DNA of 64,000 nucleotides from an uncultured Alphaproteobacteria bacterium (GCA_902591315.1 CACJAI010000001.1:100402-164401), one strand, 5' to 3'; positions 1 to 11,799 are shown, counted from the stretch's first letter. Numbers and translations are program-made. Notes: generated from the sequence alone by a model not told the origin.

Positions 1-561
1 TTAGGCTATGACTCAACGGAGGGAGCATTTGTTGCTTCTGTAGAACCAAATAGTCCTGCTGCGTTATCAAACATTCAAGCTGGAGATATAATAATTGAGT
101 TTAACAATCAAAAAATCACATCATTTAAAGATTTACCTAAAGTTGTTGCAGAAACTCCAATAGATAGTGAAGTAATTGTTAAAGTTTGGAGAAACGGAGA
201 AATTATAGATATACAGGTAAAGGTGGGTGAATTAGAAGAGGGCCGCAAACTTGCTAAAAATGATGGAGTTTATATAAAAGATTTAGATATAACTGTTCTT
301 GAGTTAACAATTGACTCTATAAATTCTTTAGGATTAGACTCAAAAACTTCAGGTATTTTGGTCACAGAAGTAGGAGATAAAAACGAAAATCTTCTAAAGA
401 ATGATGTTATAATCCAAGTATCTAGCGAAAAAATTAAAGATATTAGTTCTTTTGAAACGATCATATCTAAAAGTATTAAGTTGAATAGAGATAAATTGTT
501 GCTAAGAGTTATTAGAGACGGTAATGAATTTTGGTTAATAAATCCATTCGTTATTGAGTAA
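1..561 (+). CDS. degP: Do/DegP-type periplasmic serine protease, C-terminal part (partial)
   Basis: Only the last 186 codons are in the window; the reading frame is open from base 1. The visible part looks like two PDZ domains. The first contains a carboxylate-binding-loop-like region followed by the typical VEPNSPAALSNIQAGDIIIE stretch (about residues 14-33). The second is more diverged and contains LLKNDVIIQVSSEKI. This arrangement is that of HtrA/DegP/DegQ (trypsin-like domain plus PDZ1 and PDZ2), which degrade or refold damaged envelope proteins in the periplasm. The catalytic domain lies upstream of the window, so activity cannot be judged. The TAA stop overlaps the TTG start of miaA by 8 nt. 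Confidence 0.82.
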   Translation, partial: LGYDSTEGAFVASVEPNSPAALSNIQAGDIIIEFNNQKITSFKDLPKVVAETPIDSEVIVKVWRNGEIIDIQVKVGELEEGRKLAKNDGVYIKDLDITVLELTIDSINSLGLDSKTSGILVTEVGDKNENLLKNDVIIQVSSEKIKDISSFETIISKSIKLNRDKLLLRVIRDGNEFWLINPFVIE

Positions 562-1462
562 ATTCCTTTTTGTTGTAGGCCCCACTTGTTCGGGTAAAAA
601 TGATTACGCATATGAGTTATCAAAATTAATAGACATAGAAGTTATTAATGCTGACAGTATACAAGTATATAAACAACTAAAGATTTTATCAAATAGACCA
701 ACAGAGCAAGAATTAAAGATAGTCCCACATCATCTCTATGGACATGTGAATAATAAAGAATATTCAGTTAATCTTTGGATTAATGAAGTTAAACAAGTAA
801 TTAAAAATATTCACAGTAGAAATAAAATACCTGTGTTTGTTGGTGGTACTGGTTTTTATATTCAATCACTAATAGAAGGATTATCAGTAATGCCATCAAT
901 TAGTTACAAATTTAAAAAACAAGCAGAAGATTTATATCTAGACAAGGGCCCAGATCATTGCCTGAATATTTTAGAAAAATATTATAAAGAAAAAATTTTT
1001 CCAAAAGATAAACAAAGATTATTAAGTCGTTTAGCTTTTTGCTTGGAGCATAATGACACAATAGAAAATAATTATGGTAGCAAAGAACCGATCACTCCTA
1101 ATTCACTTGTTATTCAAGTTACAAAACCCAAGAAAGATCTTTACGAAAAAGCAGAATTAAGATTTCATCAAATGATAAACAAGGGCGCTTTAGAAGAGGT
1201 TAAATCACTTTATGAAAATAAAAAAATATCAAAAACTCTCTATAAAGCTCATGGTCTGCCAGAATTGCTATCTTGTGTTAGAAATAAATTAAGTTTAGAT
1301 GAGGCTATTTATTTAGGAATTAAAAATACCAAGAGGTATATTAAAAGACAGTTTACATGGTGGAATAACCAAAAATTTAGCCAACTTAATTTGAGAATAA
1401 ACTATAAAAAAAGCTTCCCTAAAGATTCAATTGAAAATATAAGTATATACCTAAATGGCTAA
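554..1462 (+). CDS. miaA: tRNA dimethylallyltransferase
   Basis: Transfers a dimethylallyl group from DMAPP to N6 of A37 in tRNAs that read codons beginning with U. The P-loop GPTCSGKND sits at the N-terminus (about residues 9-17), followed by the family motif NADSIQVYK and later VGGTGFYIQSLI. The length of 302 residues is normal. The start is TTG at 554, chosen because the P-loop must lie close to the N-terminus; it overlaps the upstream protease gene by 8 nt. The 3' end overlaps ilvB by 8 nt, so translation of the three genes is probably coupled. Confidence 0.93.
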   Translation: MSKFLFVVGPTCSGKNDYAYELSKLIDIEVINADSIQVYKQLKILSNRPTEQELKIVPHHLYGHVNNKEYSVNLWINEVKQVIKNIHSRNKIPVFVGGTGFYIQSLIEGLSVMPSISYKFKKQAEDLYLDKGPDHCLNILEKYYKEKIFPKDKQRLLSRLAFCLEHNDTIENNYGSKEPITPNSLVIQVTKPKKDLYEKAELRFHQMINKGALEEVKSLYENKKISKTLYKAHGLPELLSCVRNKLSLDEAIYLGIKNTKRYIKRQFTWWNNQKFSQLNLRINYKKSFPKDSIENISIYLNG

Positions 1463-3227
1463 TGAAAACGAATTCACGGGAGCGGATATTTTACTCAAAG
1501 CCCTTAAAGACCAAGAGGTTGATACAATTTTTGGATATCCAGGCGGAGCTGTTCTTCCCATTTATGATGCAATATTTGGCCAAAACTTTTTAAAACATGT
1601 ATTAGTAAGGCAAGAGGCTGGTGCTGTTCATGCAGCAGAAGGCTATGCTAGATCAAGCGGAAAAGTAGGTGTGTTGTTAGTAACATCCGGTCCTGGTGTG
1701 ACCAATGTCGTTACTGGATTAACTGATGCATTGATGGATAGCATTCCAATTGTCTGTATCAGTGGACAAGTCCCATCACATTTAATTGGAACAGACGCAT
1801 TTCAGGAATGTGATACAACTGGAATTACAAGACCTTGCACTAAGCACAATTATTTAGTCAAGGATGTAAGCAAACTCTCAGAGACTATTCATGAGGCATT
1901 TAAAATTGCTAGCTCTGGTAGACCAGGTCCTGTTTTAATTGATATTCCCAAAGATGTTCAGTTTGCAAAGTCAAAATATATATCAAAGAAAGATATTAGT
2001 TTTAGAGAGCACAGAATTAAAGCTGGTTCAAAAAACGTTGATAAAAACTTTGTCGAAGAACTAGTAAATCATATTAAAAAATCCGAGAGACCTATATTTT
2101 ATGTTGGTGGTGGATGTTTAAACTCAGGCCATGAAGCTAGCCAAGAACTTATTAAACTTGTAAATAAAACAAATATTCCAATTACTACAACTCTTCATGG
2201 ATTGGGATGTTTTCCAGGTGAAAATAAAAGTTCACTTGGGATGTTAGGTATGCATGGAAATTACGAAGCTAACTTGGCTATGAACAAATGTGATTTGATG
2301 ATTAACGTTGGAGCAAGGTTTGATGACCGTGTTACAGGCAGATTAGATGCTTTTTCTCCGGACTCTATAAAATTCCATATAGATATTGATCAAAGTTCAA
2401 TCAATAAAAACGTTAAAGTCAATTTTCATACTAATACTGACATTGCTCTAACACTCAAAGAAATTAACTCATTCATAGACTCCAATAGCATTGATTTTGG
2501 CGATAAAGATTATAATAATTGGTGGGGTCAAATTAATGAATGGAGAAAAAAAGAATGTCTCCACTACGAACAAGGCGATGAAGTGATCAAGCCACAACAC
2601 GCTATTTCCAGACTTTACGAATTAACAAAACAAAAAGACACTTTTGTTACTACAGAAGTTGGTCAGCATCAAATGTGGGCAGCTCAATATTATAAGTTTT
2701 CAAAACCAAACAGATGGATTACATCAGGTGGTTTAGGCACAATGGGTTTCGGTATGCCTGCCGCAGTCGGTGCACAAATGGCAAATCCAGACTCATTAGT
2801 TATAGATATAGCTGGTGAGGCGTCTTTTCTTATGAATATCCAAGAAATAGCTACAGCTGTTCAATATAAGTTACCTATCAAAATTTTTATATTAAATAAT
2901 GAATATATGGGAATGGTTAGACAGTGGCAGGAACTATTACATGGTAGTAGATACTCAGAGAGTTATGTGGATGCCCTACCTGATTTTAAAAAATTAGCAG
3001 AGAGTTTCAATGCTGTTGGAGTTAGGGCAAAAAATATTTCTGAATTAGACGATACAATTAATGAAATGATTTCTATTGATAGGCCAGTTATAGCCGATAT
3101 TTGGGTAGATAAAAAAGAAAATTGTTTTCCTATGATACCAAGTGGAGCTGCCCACCATGAAATGTTACTATCTAAATACGATAAAGAAAATCCTGAAAAT
3201 CAGGAAAAAGGAAAAGTACTAGTTTAA
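1455..3227 (+). CDS. ilvB: Acetolactate synthase, large catalytic subunit
   Basis: TPP-dependent enzyme that condenses two pyruvates to acetolactate (valine/leucine) or pyruvate with 2-oxobutyrate (isoleucine). The 590 residues cover N-terminal TPP-binding, central FAD/DHAP-type and C-terminal TPP domains. The activating Glu is in VRQEAGAVHAAEGYAR, and the C-terminal cofactor loop ends in LNNEYMGMVRQWQ. The usual GDG/GDA of the TPP motif reads GEAS, so the Mg-binding Asp is Glu; I recall this variant from other alphaproteobacteria and do not take it as inactivation. First gene of a run with ilvH, ilvC and leuA. Confidence 0.96.
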   Translation: MANENEFTGADILLKALKDQEVDTIFGYPGGAVLPIYDAIFGQNFLKHVLVRQEAGAVHAAEGYARSSGKVGVLLVTSGPGVTNVVTGLTDALMDSIPIVCISGQVPSHLIGTDAFQECDTTGITRPCTKHNYLVKDVSKLSETIHEAFKIASSGRPGPVLIDIPKDVQFAKSKYISKKDISFREHRIKAGSKNVDKNFVEELVNHIKKSERPIFYVGGGCLNSGHEASQELIKLVNKTNIPITTTLHGLGCFPGENKSSLGMLGMHGNYEANLAMNKCDLMINVGARFDDRVTGRLDAFSPDSIKFHIDIDQSSINKNVKVNFHTNTDIALTLKEINSFIDSNSIDFGDKDYNNWWGQINEWRKKECLHYEQGDEVIKPQHAISRLYELTKQKDTFVTTEVGQHQMWAAQYYKFSKPNRWITSGGLGTMGFGMPAAVGAQMANPDSLVIDIAGEASFLMNIQEIATAVQYKLPIKIFILNNEYMGMVRQWQELLHGSRYSESYVDALPDFKKLAESFNAVGVRAKNISELDDTINEMISIDRPVIADIWVDKKENCFPMIPSGAAHHEMLLSKYDKENPENQEKGKVLV

Positions 3228-3239
3228 TTAATTTTTATA

Positions 3240-3776
3240 ATGTCCTCTACTTCAGTTTATCCTACACCTATAAACGCTTTTAAACAGTCTAAGAGAAGCG
3301 TTCTTTCTGTTATTGTTGATAACGAACCTGGTATTCTTGCACGTATAGTGGGTTTATTTTCAGGTAGAGGATATAATATTGAAGCATTAAATGTAACAGT
3401 TGTAGACGTTAAGAAAAATCTTTCTCGAATTACTATAGAGACTTTAGGTGAAGAAAAAGTAATTAGTCAAATTATAGCACAACTAGAAAAACTTGTTCCC
3501 GTTCATAGCGCAACTAATTTAGCAAACTTAAGTGAGTCTTATGAGGCAGAGATTTGCCTAATTAAAATCGAATTTGAAAATGATGAACAAGATCAAAAAA
3601 TACTCAATTTTGCAGATATTTATCGTTCAAGAACTGTTCAAAAAAGACAAAATATTGTTGTTTATGAAATATCTGGCACAAGTGAGCGAATAAACAAATT
3701 TTTAGATGACTTAGACACAATCGGTGGTATAAAAGTCGAATTAGTTCGAAGTGGGCCTATAGGGCTCGGAATATAA
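3240..3776 (+). CDS. ilvH: Acetolactate synthase, small regulatory subunit
   Basis: Regulatory partner of IlvB. In this family it raises catalytic activity and carries valine feedback inhibition. An ACT domain occupies about residues 18-90, with [20 protein letters not shown] and the [11 protein letters not shown] strand. A C-terminal ALS_ss_C-like domain follows, giving 178 residues, the normal length. It starts 12 nt after ilvB with no obvious Shine-Dalgarno sequence and is followed by ilvC after 17 nt. Confidence 0.94.
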   Translation: MSSTSVYPTPINAFKQSKRSVLSVIVDNEPGILARIVGLFSGRGYNIEALNVTVVDVKKNLSRITIETLGEEKVISQIIAQLEKLVPVHSATNLANLSESYEAEICLIKIEFENDEQDQKILNFADIYRSRTVQKRQNIVVYEISGTSERINKFLDDLDTIGGIKVELVRSGPIGLGI

Positions 3777-3783
3777 CGTTTTT

Positions 3784-3789
3784 AGGGGG
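3784..3789 (+). promoter_or_regulatory. Strong Shine-Dalgarno for ilvC
   Basis: AGGGGG lies 4 nt upstream of the ilvC ATG at 3794. A G-rich run of this strength is rare in this very AT-rich sequence, where most genes show no recognisable ribosome-binding site. It suggests that ilvC is translated more strongly than its neighbours; ketol-acid reductoisomerase is often abundant. This is inference from sequence only. Confidence 0.5.
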
Positions 3790-3793
3790 TAAT

Positions 3794-4810
3794 ATGAAGG
3801 TTTATTACGAACAAGATGCTGATTTTAACATAATAAAAGACAAAAAAATTGTAATAATAGGTTTTGGATCGCAAGGTCATGCTCATGCATTAAATTTAAA
3901 AGACTCTGGGGCCTCTAATGTAGTTGTGGGATTGAGAGAAGGTTCTTCATCAATTGAAAAAGCAAAGAATGTGGGCTTAAAAACTCAAACACCTGGAGAC
4001 GCAGTAAAGGATGCAGATATTGTAATGTTCTTAGCTCCTGATGAAAATCAGCAAGAAATTTATCAAACTCAAATTCACGACAATATAAAAAATGGTGCTG
4101 CTTTAGCATTTGCGCATGGTTTAAATATTCATTTTCAGCTTATAACAGCAAGAGAGGATTTAGACGTTTTTATGGTCGCTCCAAAAGGCCCAGGTCATAC
4201 TGTAAGAGGAGAGTATCTTAAAGGTGGTGGAGTGCCATGTTTACTCGCAGTAGATAAAAATGTAAGTGGTAATGCAAAAGAAATTGGTCTTGCGTATGCT
4301 TCTGCTTTAGGAGGAGGTAAATCTGGTATAATTGAAACTACATTTAAAGAGGAATGTGAAACAGATTTATTTGGTGAGCAAACAGTTCTTTGTGGAGGGT
4401 TAATGTCTCTTGTAAGAAACGGTTTTGAAACTCTTGTTGAGGCTGGTTATGCCCCTGAAATGGCTTATTTCGAATGTTTACATGAAGTAAAATTAATTGT
4501 TGATCTAATGTATGAAGGTGGGATGGCTAACATGAGGTATTCGATATCTAATACAGCTGAATACGGTGATTATACCAGAGGCCCAAGAGTAGTTCCTAAC
4601 GAAGCTACTAAAGCTGAAATGAAAAAAGTTCTAAGTGAAATACAAGATGGTACTTTCACAAAAGAATGGATGGCCGAACATAAGTCAGGGCAAATTAAGT
4701 TTAAACAAATGAGAGACCAAGGTGCAAAACACCAAATTGAAGAGGTAGGAGCTAAATTAAGGTCTATGATGCCATGGATAGCATCTAATAAACTTGTAAA
4801 GGATATCTAG
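3794..4810 (+). CDS. ilvC: Ketol-acid reductoisomerase, class I
   Basis: Converts acetolactate or acetohydroxybutyrate to the dihydroxy acid with NADPH and Mg2+. The Rossmann motif is [17 protein letters not shown] (about residues 23-39). The conserved [12 protein letters not shown] follows, and the acidic Mg-binding helix is in [16 protein letters not shown]. At 338 residues it is the short class I form. It is the third gene of the branched-chain run, preceded by an unusually good Shine-Dalgarno sequence and followed 2 nt later by leuA. Confidence 0.97.
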   Translation: MKVYYEQDADFNIIKDKKIVIIGFGSQGHAHALNLKDSGASNVVVGLREGSSSIEKAKNVGLKTQTPGDAVKDADIVMFLAPDENQQEIYQTQIHDNIKNGAALAFAHGLNIHFQLITAREDLDVFMVAPKGPGHTVRGEYLKGGGVPCLLAVDKNVSGNAKEIGLAYASALGGGKSGIIETTFKEECETDLFGEQTVLCGGLMSLVRNGFETLVEAGYAPEMAYFECLHEVKLIVDLMYEGGMANMRYSISNTAEYGDYTRGPRVVPNEATKAEMKKVLSEIQDGTFTKEWMAEHKSGQIKFKQMRDQGAKHQIEEVGAKLRSMMPWIASNKLVKDI

Positions 4811-4812
4811 TA

Positions 4813-6381
4813 TTGCCGGATAAAGTTTTAATATTTGATACTACTCTTAGAGATGGAGAGCAGTCTCCTGGAGCTTCGATGAATCAAGAAGAAAAACTCT
4901 CTATTGCTCGACTATTAGAGGAGTTAAAGGTTGACATAATTGAGGCTGGTTTTCCCATAGCATCAAAAGGCGACTTTAACTCAGTACAAGCAATTGCAAG
5001 CGAAATTAAGGACTGCCAGATAGCTGGATTAGCTAGGGCAAAACACGAGGATATTGAAACAGCTTGGAATGCTGTAAAAAAAGCGAAAAATCCAAGAATT
5101 CACACTTTTATTGCCACAAGTCCAATTCATATGAAGTTTAAACTAAAGTTAACTGAAGATGATGTCTTAGAAAAAATTAAAGATAGCGTATCATTTGCGA
5201 GAAATTTATGCCCTAATATTGAGTGGAGTTGTGAAGATGGTGGGAGATCTTCAATTGATTTTCTATATAAATGCATAGAGTTGGCTATCGAAAGCGGGGC
5301 ATCTACAATTAATATTCCTGACACAGTCGGCTATACTTTACCATTTGAATTCGGAGAGATTATAAAAAAAGTTAAAAATAATGTTCCTAATATTGATAAA
5401 GCAATAATTTCTGTTCATTGTCACAATGATTTGGGGTTAGCGGTTGCAAATTCTTTAAATGCAGTTGAAAATGGTGCAAGACAAATTGAATGTACAATAA
5501 ATGGATTAGGAGAAAGAGCGGGTAATGCTGCACTAGAAGAAGTAGTAATGGCTATGAAAGTCAGATCAGATCTATTAAAAGTCCAATCTAATGTCAATAC
5601 GCGAGCCATTTCAAAAACATCAAAACTTGTATCATCAATTACAGGTTTTCCTGTTCAGCCTAATAAAGCGATTGTTGGCGCTAATGCCTTTGCTCATGAG
5701 TCAGGAATTCACCAAGATGGAGTCTTAAAAAATGTTCAAACTTATGAGATTATGTCACCAGAAACAATTGGTTTAAAGAAATCAAGTTTAGTGCTTGGTA
5801 AGCACTCTGGTAAACATGCATTCAAAGAAAAATTAAAAATTTTGGGATACGATGTCGGAGATAACTATATCAATGAGATCTTCGAAAAATTCAAGCATTT
5901 AGCTGATAAGAAAAAAGATGTTTATGATGAGGACATAATAGCATTGGTAGATGATACACACTTTAATCAATCAAATACTTTAAAACTAAAAAATTTAAGT
6001 ATTATGTCTGGCACTAACTCTAAACATGTTGCATCTTTAGAATTAAAATTTAATGATGAGATTAAAGAGGTAAGTGGGTCTGGAAATGGACCTGTAGATG
6101 CAGTATTCAGCTGTATTTCAAAAGTAGTAGGATTTTCACCAAAATTGGTCTTATATCACATAAATGCTATCACACCAGACTCTGATGCACAAGGTGAAGT
6201 CGCAGTAAAACTTGAGTATTCAAACAAAGAGTTCATTGGTAAAGCATCTGATATAGATATTATCGTAGCTTCTGCAAAATCTTATATCAATGCATGTAAT
6301 AAAATATTAAACTTTGAAAAAAATTCTAATTTGCAAGAAGGAGTTTCTGAGATTAGCATCTCAAATATCAAAGGAATTTAA
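4813..6381 (+). CDS. leuA: 2-isopropylmalate synthase
   Basis: Condenses acetyl-CoA with 2-oxoisovalerate, the committed step to leucine. The N-terminal TIM barrel begins with FDTTLRDGEQSPGASM and carries the metal-binding SVHCHNDLGLAVAN. The C-terminal third (about residues 390-520) matches the LeuA dimerisation and leucine-feedback domain, including GSGNGPVDAVF. The length of 522 residues is normal. The start is TTG at 4813, directly behind ilvC; no ATG gives the conserved N-terminus. The stop is immediately followed by the mreB ATG. Confidence 0.95.
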   Translation: MPDKVLIFDTTLRDGEQSPGASMNQEEKLSIARLLEELKVDIIEAGFPIASKGDFNSVQAIASEIKDCQIAGLARAKHEDIETAWNAVKKAKNPRIHTFIATSPIHMKFKLKLTEDDVLEKIKDSVSFARNLCPNIEWSCEDGGRSSIDFLYKCIELAIESGASTINIPDTVGYTLPFEFGEIIKKVKNNVPNIDKAIISVHCHNDLGLAVANSLNAVENGARQIECTINGLGERAGNAALEEVVMAMKVRSDLLKVQSNVNTRAISKTSKLVSSITGFPVQPNKAIVGANAFAHESGIHQDGVLKNVQTYEIMSPETIGLKKSSLVLGKHSGKHAFKEKLKILGYDVGDNYINEIFEKFKHLADKKKDVYDEDIIALVDDTHFNQSNTLKLKNLSIMSGTNSKHVASLELKFNDEIKEVSGSGNGPVDAVFSCISKVVGFSPKLVLYHINAITPDSDAQGEVAVKLEYSNKEFIGKASDIDIIVASAKSYINACNKILNFEKNSNLQEGVSEISISNIKGI

Positions 6382-8168
<1,787 letters not shown>

Positions 8169-8176
<8 letters not shown>

Positions 8177-8597
8177 ACAATTTCTTGTTATTATCCTATT
8201 TTTAATATACGGAAACTTTAATATTGTCATAAATGATATTGTTATTTTTTCACTGATAAATATAGCTTTTTTTACAGTTTTTAAGGAAAAAAATATTAAA
8301 ATTATTGATATCTTTATATTTATCTTATCAACTTTTGTTATAGAGGTTTTTGTAGGATTGCCGATATTAATTAGCGTTGTGGTCTTGTTCATACCTCTTC
8401 TTATAATGAATTATTTTATTAGTAATTATAATTTTGGATTATTTATTAAATCATCAATTATTTTTTTACTTAGTTTTATTTGTTTCTACTCTTTCGATCA
8501 AACAATAGTGTTTAGATTACTAAATTTACAATATTTTATCTGTTTATTTATTTTAATTTTAATATTTTTAGGACTTTCAAATTATGGAAAAGAATAA
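8169..8597 (+). CDS. mreD: Rod-shape-determining protein MreD
   Basis: Small, very hydrophobic protein of 142 residues with about five predicted membrane segments and hardly any recognisable motif. The call rests on position between mreC and the PBP2 gene, and on size and membrane character. MreD is an inner-membrane component of the elongation complex. It starts at ATG 8169 inside the end of mreC (8-nt overlap) and ends 14 nt inside mrdA. Confidence 0.8.
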
Positions 8598-10356
8598 GAC
8601 AAGTGAAGATAGTATAAAAATATTAAATAGAAGATCGTTCATCATCATAATATTTGGTGCTATTTTATCGTTAATAGTTTCTTTGAGATTATTTTCATTA
8701 CAGGTTATTAACTTTAAATTTTATAAAAAAAAATCAGTTGAAAATAAACTTTCTATAAAACTAACACCTCCTTTAAGGGGTGATATTTACGACTCTAGAA
8801 AAAATTTACTAGCTGGAAGTTCGTCATTGTATGAATTTGTAGTTTTTAAAAACTTAAGTAAAAAGCATTTTCAAGAAATTAGAAAACTTGATGGTCTTAT
8901 TAAGTTAAATTTAAATTTAGACAAAATATCAAAACAATTAAAAAAATATAATGATTACTCTGGCTTTAGTTTAAGTAGAGCCTCTTGGGAACAGATAGTA
9001 GAATTTGAAAAAAATAAATTTTTATTTAATTCTATAAAAATTATTGAATCAAAAAAAAGATATTATCCATATCAAAATTTTTCACAAATTATAGGCTATA
9101 TGGGTCAAACCACACAATCATCTGAACTTTACTCACAAGGTGTATATCATTTAGAAAAAAGTTATGAACAACATTTAAGGGGCATACCAGGTAAAATATT
9201 TAGTGAAGTTAACGCTAAAGGCAAAATTATTAGAGAAATATCTATTGAAAAATCAATTAAAGGCAATGATTTAGACTTAACTTTAGATTTAACTCTTCAA
9301 AATTATGCTCAATCTCAGCTCCCCTTGGACAAAAAAGGATCTATTGTTGTTATCAGTGTTTCAGACGGGTCAATCTTGTCAATGAACTCCAATCCTACTT
9401 TTGATGCACAAATTTTTGAGGATAGAGTAAATAATAAAATTAAAGATTTACTTAAAGATGATCAGAAACCACTTTTTAATCGTGCTTTCTCTGGTTTCTA
9501 TCCTCCAGGCTCTGTGTTTAAACCTATCTCTGCTTTAGTTGGCCTTCAACGAAATTTAATTGACTCCCAAAAAGAAGTTTTTTGCAAAGGACACTCCTCA
9601 TTAGGCGATAGAAATTATTATTGTTGGAAAAAAGAGGGGCACGGAAAAGTTAATCTCAAAAAAGCCATAAAAGAGTCTTGTGATGTATATTTTTATGAAT
9701 TAGCCAAAAAAATAAATATTGATGATATAGCCGGCTTATCTAGCAATTTAGGTTTGAATAAAGAGTATGACATTGGTTTATCAAACTTAGGAAAAGGACT
9801 TATTCCTAATAAAAAATGGAAAAAAGCTTTTTTAGATGAAAATTGGTATCAAGGCGAGACGTTAATTACTTGTATCGGACAAGGGTACAATCAAACATCT
9901 CCGCTACAGCTTGCAACACTATATTCTGCTTTATTAAATGGAGGAAAATATCCAATACCTAAACTTGATAAAAATGCTCCTACAAGATTTACAGGTAAAT
10001 TACTAAACAAAGAGCATAAAAAAATTATAATTAATTCTCTTAACGCTGTTGTTCAAGAGCCAAGAGGAACAGCACATAAATTGAGTATATCTAATCCAGA
10101 ATTTGTTAAAATTGGAGGTAAAACAGGAACTTCTCAAGTAATTAGAATTAAAGAGAGTGAAAGAGAGGATGATCAGTATAAATCAAAGGAAATAGAAGAG
10201 AGATTTAAAGATCACTCAGTATTTGTTGGATATGCCCCATTTGATAAGCCAAAATATATAGCCTCAGTTATTATTGAAAATGGTGGATCTGGATCAGCAG
10301 TAGCCGCTCCAATTGCCCATAAGATCCTAGATTTTGCTTTTAAAAATAATGTTTAA
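8584..10356 (+). CDS. mrdA: Penicillin-binding protein 2 (elongation transpeptidase)
   Basis: Class B PBP that crosslinks peptidoglycan during side-wall growth together with RodA. It has an N-terminal membrane anchor (about residues 18-40) and a pedestal domain starting with TPPLRGDIYD. The transpeptidase domain has S310-V-F-K313, the SxN-type motif SCD in KESCDVYFYEL, and K513-T-G in GGKTGTSQ. At 590 residues it is slightly shorter than E. coli PBP2. It overlaps mreD by 14 nt and rodA by 8 nt. Confidence 0.96.
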   Translation: MEKNKTSEDSIKILNRRSFIIIIFGAILSLIVSLRLFSLQVINFKFYKKKSVENKLSIKLTPPLRGDIYDSRKNLLAGSSSLYEFVVFKNLSKKHFQEIRKLDGLIKLNLNLDKISKQLKKYNDYSGFSLSRASWEQIVEFEKNKFLFNSIKIIESKKRYYPYQNFSQIIGYMGQTTQSSELYSQGVYHLEKSYEQHLRGIPGKIFSEVNAKGKIIREISIEKSIKGNDLDLTLDLTLQNYAQSQLPLDKKGSIVVISVSDGSILSMNSNPTFDAQIFEDRVNNKIKDLLKDDQKPLFNRAFSGFYPPGSVFKPISALVGLQRNLIDSQKEVFCKGHSSLGDRNYYCWKKEGHGKVNLKKAIKESCDVYFYELAKKINIDDIAGLSSNLGLNKEYDIGLSNLGKGLIPNKKWKKAFLDENWYQGETLITCIGQGYNQTSPLQLATLYSALLNGGKYPIPKLDKNAPTRFTGKLLNKEHKKIIINSLNAVVQEPRGTAHKLSISNPEFVKIGGKTGTSQVIRIKESEREDDQYKSKEIEERFKDHSVFVGYAPFDKPKYIASVIIENGGSGSAVAAPIAHKILDFAFKNNV

Positions 10357-11452
10357 GGAATTTAAAAGTATTTTTAACATAAATTGGATTTATGTTTTTG
10401 TACTTTTTATAATTTTTTGGATTGGAGAGATCAATCTTTACTCAGCTGCTGACGGTTCTCTTAATCCATGGGCATCAAATCAATTAATAAGATTTGTATT
10501 TTTTCTACCTTTATTTTTTTTAATAATAATGTTGGAGCCAAAGTTTATTTTTAATTTTGCAGAGTTTTTTTTAATTTTAGTTTTGATCGGTCTGATAACT
10601 ACATTAATCTTTGGTTATACAGGGATGGGCGCTACTAGATGGATAAGAATAGCTGGATTTAATTTACAAGTATCGGAATTTACCAAAATAGCTTTGGTCA
10701 TATTCTTGGCTAAGTACTTTCACAAACTCAATGCCGAAAAGACTATAGGCCTGATTAAATCAATATTACCCCTCGTTGTATCAATATTATTTTTCATATT
10801 GGTTGCTATTCAACCAGATTTAGGAACTGCTGTAATTATTTTAAGTTTAGGCCTAGTAGTTATTTTCTACGCAGGCATTAAACTAATATATCCTTTATTG
10901 TCATTAGGTCTAATTTTATCGATAAGTCCAATTTTATGGACATTTTTAGAGCCTTACCAACAAAATAGAATACAAATTTTTTTAAACCCTGACCTAGACC
11001 CACTTGGAAAGGGCTATCATATTATTCAATCTAAGATTGCAATAGGATCTGGCGGGCTTAAAGGTAATGGTTTTCTTGAGGGTTCCCAAAGTAGCCTAGA
11101 TTTTCTTCCAGAAAAAGAGACAGATTTTGTTTTTGCAATTTTTTCCGAACAGTTTGGTTTCACAGGGTCTATATTATTAATTTCACTTTTCTTTATCATG
11201 TTTTTAATTCCAGTTTTAAAAACATATAAACTCACACAGGTTTTTAATAAAATAATCTTATTTGTATTATCTTTTAAAATTTTTTTTGAATTTCTCATAA
11301 ATATATCTATGACCATAGGTATCTTACCAGTTGTTGGAGTAGCATTACCTTTTATGTCTTACGGAGGAAGTTCTTTGTTGAGTAATTTATTAATTTGTGC
11401 ACTATTATTAAACTTTATGTCTATCAACGAAAATAAGAGAATGTTTTCATGA
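10349..11452 (+). CDS. rodA: Peptidoglycan glycosyltransferase RodA (SEDS family)
   Basis: Polytopic SEDS-family glycan polymerase that works with PBP2. It contains family signatures such as QPDLGTAVIIL, PLGKGYHIIQSKIAIGSGG, and near the end GILPVVGVALPFMSYGGSS. The catalytic-type Asp is in FLPEKETDFVFA. I start it at ATG 10349, which gives MFKEFKS and an 8-nt overlap with mrdA like the other junctions here. A TTG at 10334 would add five residues. The protein is 367 residues with about ten membrane segments. Confidence 0.95.
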   Translation: MFKEFKSIFNINWIYVFVLFIIFWIGEINLYSAADGSLNPWASNQLIRFVFFLPLFFLIIMLEPKFIFNFAEFFLILVLIGLITTLIFGYTGMGATRWIRIAGFNLQVSEFTKIALVIFLAKYFHKLNAEKTIGLIKSILPLVVSILFFILVAIQPDLGTAVIILSLGLVVIFYAGIKLIYPLLSLGLILSISPILWTFLEPYQQNRIQIFLNPDLDPLGKGYHIIQSKIAIGSGGLKGNGFLEGSQSSLDFLPEKETDFVFAIFSEQFGFTGSILLISLFFIMFLIPVLKTYKLTQVFNKIILFVLSFKIFFEFLINISMTIGILPVVGVALPFMSYGGSSLLSNLLICALLLNFMSINENKRMFS

Positions 11453-11799
11453 AAACAATCGTAAGAAGACCTTGGGGATCGTATCTTGTCCTTGGTAAAT
11501 CAAAGAATTTTTTAATTAAAAAAATTATTGTAAAACCAGAGGGAGTTTTATCATACCAATCTCACAAGTTTAGATCAGAACATTGGATAATTATTGAGGG
11601 TAAAGCAACTATAATCATAAACAATCGTACATATTATAAGTCAGAAAATGAAAACATATATATACCTAAAAAATCTAAACATAGGGTTTTAAATGAGAGC
11701 TCAAAAAAGAAATTAGTTTTAATTGAAGTGCAAACAGGAAGTAAATTTTTGGAGTCAGATATTAAAAGATATTCTGATATTTATGGAAGAAAAAATTGA
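11449..11799 (+). CDS. Stand-alone cupin of the mannose-6-phosphate isomerase type II family
   Basis: A protein of 116 residues that matches only the C-terminal cupin domain of bifunctional GDP-mannose pyrophosphorylase/phosphomannose isomerases. It has RPWGSYLVL at the start, then YQSHKFRSEHWIIIEGKA (metal-binding-type His and Glu) and IPKKSKHRVLN. Stand-alone versions are predicted to isomerise mannose-6-phosphate or a related sugar phosphate; the true substrate is unknown. ATGA overlap with rodA puts it in the elongasome transcript, and the next gene overlaps by 4 nt. A link to envelope polysaccharide is inference. Confidence 0.78.
   Translation: MKTIVRRPWGSYLVLGKSKNFLIKKIIVKPEGVLSYQSHKFRSEHWIIIEGKATIIINNRTYYKSENENIYIPKKSKHRVLNESSKKKLVLIEVQTGSKFLESDIKRYSDIYGRKN

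Noticed and set aside
270..623. Open frame on the minus strand across the protease/miaA junction
   Set aside because: It lies antisense to two well-supported genes, shows no family features and is explained by the AT-rich codon pattern.
1921..2860. Possible inactive acetolactate synthase because the TPP motif reads GEAS instead of GDG/GDA
   Set aside because: All other motifs are intact, the regulatory subunit follows, and I recall this Glu variant from other alphaproteobacteria.
10334..10348. TTG start for rodA
   Set aside because: ATG 10349 gives the same 8-nt overlap seen at other junctions; the TTG adds only five residues without support.
11026..11316. Minus-strand open frame inside rodA
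   Set aside because: Antisense to a conserved membrane protein gene, with no homology features.
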